Part shown: one piece after another, positions 1-5,379 of the stretch
Numbering within the stretch: the first letter of the stretch is position 1
Layout: each line of letters opens with the position of its first letter
Assembly (NCBI GenBank): GCA_030425715.1
Contig: JAUIAA010000050.1
Location: 1 to 10,555 of the forward strand
Reading direction: 5' to 3'
DNA: 10,555 nucleotides
DNA from: Bacteroidia bacterium
GTDB taxonomy: Bacteria; Bacteroidota; Bacteroidia; Flavobacteriales; Flavobacteriaceae
Program-made: the position numbers and the translations under genes
The notes under the pieces: generated by a model
What the model saw: only the letters and a program-made list of their open reading frames with translations
The model's database searches: none
What the model was told of the DNA's origin: nothing

Positions 1-1083
1 AAATTGCCAAAACATAATGCCTCGCATATTTGATTGTTTTATATAGTTTACTTTTTCCTTTATTGATTCTGGATTGTCATAAGTTAAAAACAAGCCATCC
101 TTTTCTCTCCAAACATAGGGTGCTTTCGCAGCAGCGTCCCAATAACCTGTATAAGTGTTATTTGCCAAACTATCTGCAATTTGCCAATAATTCAAACTTC
201 CTCTCTTTCCGCTCGAATTTTGATAAATTCCGTGGTTATTGTTTTCTACTCCAGTCCAATATCTTCCATAAAATGCGACTCCCAAAACCAATTTTTCTAC
301 AGGTATTCCTGCATGGATATGCTGTTGCACCGCCTTAGCGGAATTATTACTGTTTTTGTGAGATACTTCCGATTCAAAAAGATTGGTATGGTGACCTGTT
401 ATTACACTACCTCCAGTAAAATAATCATAGGTCATGATATTGATAAAATCTAAATACTGATGTGCTTCTGCCATATTGGTATGGTCTAAATAAGTTTGAT
501 TCGCGGCTGTAGCAATGGTCAATAAATATTTTTTCTGACCTTTTATGTCATTTAATTTTTCTCTAATTAATTTCAATACTGCCGTGAAATTTTCTTTATC
601 CTCTGGTCTAAAAACATTGTCTTCGCCCCTTTGTCCTGGATATTCCCAATCTAAATCAATTCCATCTAAATGGTGCTTTAACATAAAATCTAAAGCACTT
701 TTAGCAAATATCTCTCTGGATGCATCGGTTAAAACGGCATCCGAAAAATGATTGGACCAGCTCCAACCTCCAACAGAAATCAGGATTTTTAAATCTGGAT
801 TTACCAATTTTAATTCATTTAACTTTTCCAATTGTTCGGTATCATGTGAAGCACCTTCTACCACTTTTCCATCTTTAATATTGGCAAATGCATAATTGAT
901 ATGTGTTATCATTTTAGCTTTTTCAAAATTAGCACCCCATTTTGTAGCATCCCACGAATTAACATATGCCACTACTATTTTATCTTGGTACTGTTCTGAT
1001 TGCACAAGTTTATTTCCTTCTTGTTTACAAGAAAAAAAAGTAAACAATACAATAGCTAAAATTATATAGGCATGATTTTTCAT
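1..1083 (-). CDS. GH18 family glycosidase, chitinase-like, predicted lipoprotein (3' end cut off)
   Basis: The frame is open from the ATG at 1083-1081 to base 1, giving 361 residues with the C-terminus beyond the window. It begins with a lipoprotein signal: a hydrophobic stretch ending FFSC, with the lipidated Cys at residue 19, followed by KQE. GH18 hallmarks appear in the right order: SVGGW (103-107) on strand 3; DGIDLDWEYP (140-149), which gives the DxxDxDxE motif with D140, D143, D145 and catalytic acid E147; MTYDY (217-221); GVAFYGR; and GIMFWQF (355-361), which supplies the floor Trp of strand 8. Only about 20-30 residues should be missing. GH18 enzymes hydrolyse beta-1,4 bonds after GlcNAc by substrate-assisted catalysis. 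The DWE motif is chitinase-like; classical ENGases such as EndoH have DDE. Context with PNGase F and GH92 suggests action on N-glycan chitobiose cores or chito-oligosaccharides; this is inference. It starts 3 bases after the upstream gene's stop. Confidence 0.92.
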   Translation of the reverse strand, partial: MKNHAYIILAIVLFTFFSCKQEGNKLVQSEQYQDKIVVAYVNSWDATKWGANFEKAKMITHINYAFANIKDGKVVEGASHDTEQLEKLNELKLVNPDLKILISVGGWSWSNHFSDAVLTDASREIFAKSALDFMLKHHLDGIDLDWEYPGQRGEDNVFRPEDKENFTAVLKLIREKLNDIKGQKKYLLTIATAANQTYLDHTNMAEAHQYLDFINIMTYDYFTGGSVITGHHTNLFESEVSHKNSNNSAKAVQQHIHAGIPVEKLVLGVAFYGRYWTGVENNNHGIYQNSSGKRGSLNYWQIADSLANNTYTGYWDAAAKAPYVWREKDGLFLTYDNPESIKEKVNYIKQSNMRGIMFWQF

Positions 1084-1086
1084 TTC

Positions 1087-1923
1087 TTAATTATCAAGGT
1101 TGAACACTACAAATACAGGCAAATGATCAGAAGGATATTTACAATCTTTAGCATCGCTTAGCACGGCATATTTATGTATTTTAATTTTTTTACTGGTAAA
1201 AATATAATCAATTCTTTTGGTAACAGGTTCGTAAAATTTAAAACCGTTAAAAGTTCCTTTCGGGCCAAAAGGTTTGGTAGTACTTTCGTGATAGGTATCG
1301 TTTATTTTTGAAGATAAATATTGAATTGGTTTGCTGTTTGGTTCTAAATTAAAATCACCCATTACAATTACTGGGAAATTTTTAGCATTTAACGCTTCGG
1401 TTTTTGCATAAATTAATTTTGCACTTTCTTGTCTTGCCTTTTCTCCAATATGATCAAAATGTGTATTGAACACCCAAAATTGTTGTTGGGTATTTTTATC
1501 CTTAAAAAGAGCATAGGTACAAATGCGTTCCATCGATGCGTCCCAACCAACTGATATTTTATTTGGTGTTTCCGACAACCAAAAAGTATTTGATTGTAAC
1601 AACTTAAACTTGGCTTTATTGTAAAATATAGCACTGTACTCTCCCTTTTGTTTTCCATCATCTCTACCTACTCCTACAAAATTATAATTTGTTAATTCTT
1701 GGTTTAAATAAGTCACTTGATGGTGTAAACCTTCTTGAATTCCGAAAACATCTGGTGCAAAAAATCGGATTTGATTTGCCAAAAAATCCTTTCTCAAATT
1801 CCATTGATTTTCTCCATCATTCGGGTTGTCATAACGTATATTGTAAGTCATTACTTTATAGTCTTGACCATAGCTAAACACGGCGCAAAAAATCAAAACT
1901 AAAACTATACCAATCTTTTTCAT
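1087..1923 (-). CDS. Secreted endonuclease/exonuclease/phosphatase (EEP) family protein
   Basis: This is a 278-residue protein with a Sec signal peptide (MKKIGIVLVLIF..., likely cleaved near SYG/Q, residues 19-20). EEP-fold motifs are complete and in order: TYNIR (26-30), the metal-binding Glu of GIQE (E64), NTHFDH (153-158, catalytic His155), GDFN (189-192, Asp190 and Asn192), RIDYIF (237-242) and SDHLPV (265-270, Asp266 and His267). The family comprises Mg2+-dependent phosphodiesterases and phosphomonoesterases that act on nucleic acids, sphingomyelin or inositol phosphates, so the fold does not fix the substrate. Length fits a single-domain secreted member. I chose the ATG at 1923 over an in-frame TTG at 1935, because the latter would overlap the upstream stop codon (1928-1930) and adds only INK ahead of the natural signal peptide. 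The gap from DUF4838 is 4 bases, so the two are co-transcribed. A role on phosphorylated glycans, or on nucleic acid or phospholipid released with glycoproteins, is possible but unproven. Confidence 0.88.
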   Translation of the reverse strand: MKKIGIVLVLIFCAVFSYGQDYKVMTYNIRYDNPNDGENQWNLRKDFLANQIRFFAPDVFGIQEGLHHQVTYLNQELTNYNFVGVGRDDGKQKGEYSAIFYNKAKFKLLQSNTFWLSETPNKISVGWDASMERICTYALFKDKNTQQQFWVFNTHFDHIGEKARQESAKLIYAKTEALNAKNFPVIVMGDFNLEPNSKPIQYLSSKINDTYHESTTKPFGPKGTFNGFKFYEPVTKRIDYIFTSKKIKIHKYAVLSDAKDCKYPSDHLPVFVVFNLDN

Positions 1924-1927
1924 CTTA

Positions 1928-4177
1928 TTAATCAATTATTACTTCATCGGCAAATATCCAAGATGGTGTTCCTGCTGCATGGTGCCAATAAGGGGGTTCT
2001 AACATACTTTTTCCTACTATTTTAATATATCGAGCCTTTATTTTAGGAAACTCTAAATCAAAATATTTTATGTCGTTTACCTTACTTTTTTTCGTTAAAG
2101 GTTGGTCGTTAACAATTTCTCCTAGCAATTTAAATTTTTTACCATCATTAGAATAAAAGTAACTTACTTTATTAGGAAAAAACACCACATGATTGGTTAC
2201 TTGTAAAAAGGCTATAGAAATAGTATGAATTTCTTCTTCTTTTTCTAAATCAATAATAGCCTCTAAGTTGTTTCCTTCAAAACCTAACCAGTTGGCATAA
2301 AAACTATTACCTCCTAAGGCACCATCGGTTAAAACCTGCGGATCTTCATTGGCATACTTTTTAGGATGGCTTAAAAGGGTTACTTTTTTGCCTTTTGCTT
2401 TGTTAGGTTTTACGGCAACTTGCAATGCATTCTTATAATTTTTTCCGTATTCTTCAACAGTAAAACCCATTTCATTCATTAAAGTAATATTGGCATTAGC
2501 ACAGGTTTCTAAAAAACTGTCTAATTTTTCTAAAACCATTCCGTTTGGTTCTTTGTTGCCATTTTCCTTTTCTTTTACCAAAATAAAATCTTTAGAAATA
2601 TTTTTCTTGCAGGCCTCTAAAATTGCATAATCTACACTCAATCTTGCTAGTTTCACTCTTTGTAAAACTTCAGGCTTAACCATTACTGCTTGCTCGGCTT
2701 GATCAAAAAAAGTGTTGTATTGCTGTAATAGTTCTGCATTTAAAAACGAATCAAATGCTTGCGAAGGATCACCATATAGAAATAGGAAAAAATCACCGTC
2801 TTCCGCAATTTTATCATGCACAAGTTCAATATATTTTCGCACAAAAACGCCCGCTTCTTGATAATAACCATCTGTAAATTCCAGTAGTAAATCTTGAAAA
2901 TTTAAATCAGGATTCCACAATAATTTTGCGGTAAGGTAAGAGCGAAGTTCAAATAGTTCGCTTGGGTTGTTGCTGTGCTGTTCAAAAACCCATTTGGTAT
3001 GTTGATCTCTAAAAAACTGAATATTAGGCTGCAAGGTTCTTAAATTTGGAAATGGTGCCAAAAAATTGGTAAACTGCGTGGTATAATCCCAAATTCTAAT
3101 ATTATTCGTTAATTTTCCCCAACCCACTAGGTCTTCAGCAAAATCTGTACATTTTTCTTCAATTGGAGCACTTCTATCACATTCAATAGAGCATAAGGTA
3201 ATCAATACATTTTCTCTAGGTTTGGTTTTTGGTGGTTTTCTAGTGTGTTGATACGCTAAAGTAGATATGGTTTTATTGGGAAAACTTTCCGCAACAGCGT
3301 TTACAAAACGAATAGTTTTTCCGGCAGGACTTCCTTCTTCTTGGTCAATTTTTGCACAATTTACACATTGGCAATATTGTTGGTTATCATCCTGACTAAC
3401 AGAAATAACAGTAGCTTTTGGAAATTGTTTAAAAAGCGAAGCAACTGAATCCTTTACAATTTGCAACACCTCACTGTTGGTCAAACATAATTGTGTAGGT
3501 GTTCTTACATTATTTCTTAAAGCAAAATATTCGGGGTGCTTTTTAAAAAACTTTTCCTCAGGAATAAACTTGTGAAAAGTATGTACCCTTGCACTTGGCA
3601 CATAGTGCGGAAAAGCCAAAGTGGTTACCTTTTGTTGCGCAGCAAAATCTGGGTTTTCATAAAACAATCTAGAATGTACAGTTCGCGTACTTATTTCAGG
3701 TTCGTACGTATAATGCAATGGTTTTGGTAGGCTTATGTTTTTATTTTTTTTAAAGCTATCCACCTTAGGAGCATACCATTTTACCTCTAAAAATTCTTCT
3801 AAAAAAACATAAACTGCATTTTGTAGTGCCTCTTCTGAACCTCCTATAATTAAAATATCATCTTCCTCATTTAAAATTTGTATGGCATTTGTATTTAAAG
3901 TTTTATCCTTTTGTAAAACAATTTTATTAGCCCGCTTATTTGCCTTAGCAAGATTTATTACGGGTAGGTTTACGGTTGAAATTTTTTGTAAATAATTGTT
4001 TAAAACATCGGCTGACTTATCTATGCTTTCTGATGCGTTATCTGGAATTACAATAGCGTATTCTGATTTGCCATTTTTTACTAAATCCACTCTGTTTTCT
4101 TTACAGGAAAACACAATAAAAACAATGAGTAATCCTAAGCCTATATTAATGCATTTTTTTCTAAAATTTAAAAACAT
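1928..4177 (-). CDS. DUF4838 (GH163-related) lipoprotein, candidate endo-beta-N-acetylglucosaminidase
   Basis: This is a 749-residue lipoprotein, with a signal ending VFSC (Cys25) followed by KEN. Residues about 38-150 form an alpha/beta N-terminal domain like those preceding GH20/GH67 catalytic domains (IVIPDNASES, IIGGSEEA). Residues about 155-460 match the DUF4838 pattern: HTFHKFIPEEKFFKKHPEYF (199-218), SVSQDDNQQYCQCVNC (259-274, with acidic D263/D264 and a C269-C271-C274 cluster), LAYQHTRKPP, WDY (363-365) and LRSYLTAKLLWNPDL (411-425). The tail from about 600 to 749 (DGALGGNSFYANW..., YFYSNDGKKF..., ARYIKIVG) looks like an F5/8-type or hexosaminidase C-terminal beta-sandwich that may bind sugar. 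From memory, DUF4838 is the family from which GH163, endo-beta-N-acetylglucosaminidases acting on complex N-glycans (Bacteroides BT1044), was defined; membership here needs a profile search. Cutting the chitobiose core at the cell surface would fit the PNGase F, GH92 and GH29 neighbours. Catalytic residues are not assigned. Confidence 0.9.
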   Translation of the reverse strand: MFLNFRKKCINIGLGLLIVFIVFSCKENRVDLVKNGKSEYAIVIPDNASESIDKSADVLNNYLQKISTVNLPVINLAKANKRANKIVLQKDKTLNTNAIQILNEEDDILIIGGSEEALQNAVYVFLEEFLEVKWYAPKVDSFKKNKNISLPKPLHYTYEPEISTRTVHSRLFYENPDFAAQQKVTTLAFPHYVPSARVHTFHKFIPEEKFFKKHPEYFALRNNVRTPTQLCLTNSEVLQIVKDSVASLFKQFPKATVISVSQDDNQQYCQCVNCAKIDQEEGSPAGKTIRFVNAVAESFPNKTISTLAYQHTRKPPKTKPRENVLITLCSIECDRSAPIEEKCTDFAEDLVGWGKLTNNIRIWDYTTQFTNFLAPFPNLRTLQPNIQFFRDQHTKWVFEQHSNNPSELFELRSYLTAKLLWNPDLNFQDLLLEFTDGYYQEAGVFVRKYIELVHDKIAEDGDFFLFLYGDPSQAFDSFLNAELLQQYNTFFDQAEQAVMVKPEVLQRVKLARLSVDYAILEACKKNISKDFILVKEKENGNKEPNGMVLEKLDSFLETCANANITLMNEMGFTVEEYGKNYKNALQVAVKPNKAKGKKVTLLSHPKKYANEDPQVLTDGALGGNSFYANWLGFEGNNLEAIIDLEKEEEIHTISIAFLQVTNHVVFFPNKVSYFYSNDGKKFKLLGEIVNDQPLTKKSKVNDIKYFDLEFPKIKARYIKIVGKSMLEPPYWHHAAGTPSWIFADEVIID

Positions 4178-4180
4178 ATT

Positions 4181-4185
4181 TCCTT
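4181..4185 (-). promoter_or_regulatory. Weak ribosome-binding-like AAGGA before the DUF4838 gene
   Basis: On the minus strand an A-run followed by GGA lies in the 18-base gap between the PNGase F-like stop (TAG, 4198-4196) and the ATG at 4177. The spacing to the ATG is only 3 bases, shorter than usual, and Bacteroidota rely little on Shine-Dalgarno pairing. It supports the chosen start but only weakly. Confidence 0.35.
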
Positions 4186-4195
4186 TTTTAAATGA

Positions 4196-5374
4196 CTATT
4201 CTTGATAAATGATATATGCAGATACTAGCCAATGGTTTAATTTTTCTTTATTTGCAGGGGTTGCTGGGATACTAATTTTTAATGGGTGTGTCCCGCTTTT
4301 TAACGCACCTAGTTCTACCACCATGGGTTCTACATAAGATCCTGGGCACCAATTAGATCTAGATAAATCGGAAGAGGCAATTCGCTCTTCAATCTCTTTT
4401 ATTTTATATTTCCTTTCTTTAAAATCAATATAAGATGCGGAATCTTTTTTTAACCATACTCCCGAAGTTGGATTAAATCTTCTAAAAGAAGCACAATCAT
4501 CTCGCCAAGGTATGGTATCTAACACCAATTTACCATCGAAAGAAATACTATTTTTTATTTTGGTAAATTCATCTCCTTCCGAGTGACCTCCATGACCCGT
4601 AACCGTATAATACAACTTGGCTTTTTTTATATTTTTAGGCAAATTCAATTTATAATCTAAAGCTTGATTTGCAAAAAAATCAGGCAAGGATTGTCCTTCT
4701 ACATAGGTAATGGTATTTACCAAAGGCATCACTTTCCATTTTGGTAATGGGCGGTATGAATAGCTTAAACTCAAATCAAAATTATAGCCTTCTGCGGTCC
4801 AAGTATCTATCCAAACTCCTATATAAAACTCTCCTTCAAGTACACTTTCTAGTTGGGAAATATCTTTCTCCCATACTACCTGTTTTTCCCATTTTGGGAT
4901 ATACACCGGTCTTCTATGCTTATCTTCTGCCACACTAAAGTGTCCTACCCCAAATGGGGTCATAAACCGAAGTAATTCTACTGCAGGCTTATAATTTTCA
5001 GTCGCTATTACTCCACCAAACTTATCAGCTATATAAGAATCTTTAGGGAATTTTTCTTTTCCTTGAGCAATGCTCATTACATTGATTTGCTCTGGATTGG
5101 TTATCACAAAACAAGAACCCGATTTATCCCAACGATCTCCGCTGGAGCGTAAAGTCAATTTAATTTTAACATCGCTACCATGTTTAAATTTAGGTACTTG
5201 CACTTTTTTAACCACCAATCTTCCACTTTGTAAATGCAATACACCTTTATTTCCATTTTGTGCTCCATTAAAATTTACAGGTTGATTTTTAAATACTTCA
5301 ACATTTACCACTTCTTGGGCAGCAATAAAATTAACACCCAACAGCCATATAAAAATTAACAACTTGTTTTTCAA
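4196..5374 (-). CDS. PNGase F-like peptide-N4-(N-acetyl-beta-glucosaminyl)asparagine amidase, secreted
   Basis: This 392-residue protein has a Sec signal (LLIFIWLLGVNFIAAQ, cleavage near residue 20). By eye it aligns with Elizabethkingia PNGase F, which releases whole N-glycans by hydrolysing the Asn-GlcNAc amide. GDRWDKSGSCFV (79-90) matches the DEWD segment and places D83 at catalytic Asp60. GVWIDTWTAEGYNFDLSLSY (186-205) matches YTETWLAKG, with D190 where PNGase F has Glu118. GHGGHSEGDEF (260-270) places E269 at Glu206, and SRSNWCPG (338-345) matches DRAGWCPG, with R339 at Arg248. C294 and C343 may form the conserved second-domain disulfide. The two eight-stranded jelly-roll domains would span about 22-205 and 210-392. 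The mature protein is roughly 50-60 residues longer than PNGase F, from extra sequence around 92-130 and 297-335. The start is a TTG at 5374, since no ATG is in frame before or within the signal peptide. It lies 5 bases after GH92. The N-glycan role is well supported by family and neighbours; activity is inferred. Confidence 0.87.
   Translation of the reverse strand: MKNKLLIFIWLLGVNFIAAQEVVNVEVFKNQPVNFNGAQNGNKGVLHLQSGRLVVKKVQVPKFKHGSDVKIKLTLRSSGDRWDKSGSCFVITNPEQINVMSIAQGKEKFPKDSYIADKFGGVIATENYKPAVELLRFMTPFGVGHFSVAEDKHRRPVYIPKWEKQVVWEKDISQLESVLEGEFYIGVWIDTWTAEGYNFDLSLSYSYRPLPKWKVMPLVNTITYVEGQSLPDFFANQALDYKLNLPKNIKKAKLYYTVTGHGGHSEGDEFTKIKNSISFDGKLVLDTIPWRDDCASFRRFNPTSGVWLKKDSASYIDFKERKYKIKEIEERIASSDLSRSNWCPGSYVEPMVVELGALKSGTHPLKISIPATPANKEKLNHWLVSAYIIYQE
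5372..5374 (-). other. TTG start codon of the PNGase F-like gene
   Basis: The minus-strand codon at 5374-5372 is TTG and is followed directly by Lys-Asn-Lys and the hydrophobic signal core. No ATG or GTG exists in frame between it and the upstream GH92 stop (TAA, 5382-5380), and the first downstream ATG is far inside the mature protein (residue 100). TTG is therefore the best start; an ATT one codon earlier is less likely. Confidence 0.75.
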
Positions 5375-5379
5375 AATGC

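Noticed and set aside
30..751. Plus-strand frames of 60-100 codons opposite GH18
   Set aside because: They lie antisense to a gene with complete family motifs, show no domain or signal features, and reflect strand-biased AT-rich codon use.
1924..1935. Four-residue longer start (TTG at 1935) for the EEP protein
   Set aside because: It would overlap the DUF4838 stop codon and puts INK before a complete signal peptide; the ATG at 1923 fits better.
4178..4195. Possible internal promoter or terminator in the 18-base PNGase F-like/DUF4838 gap
   Set aside because: It is too short for a Bacteroidota promoter and shows no hairpin; only an A-run with a weak AAGGA is present.
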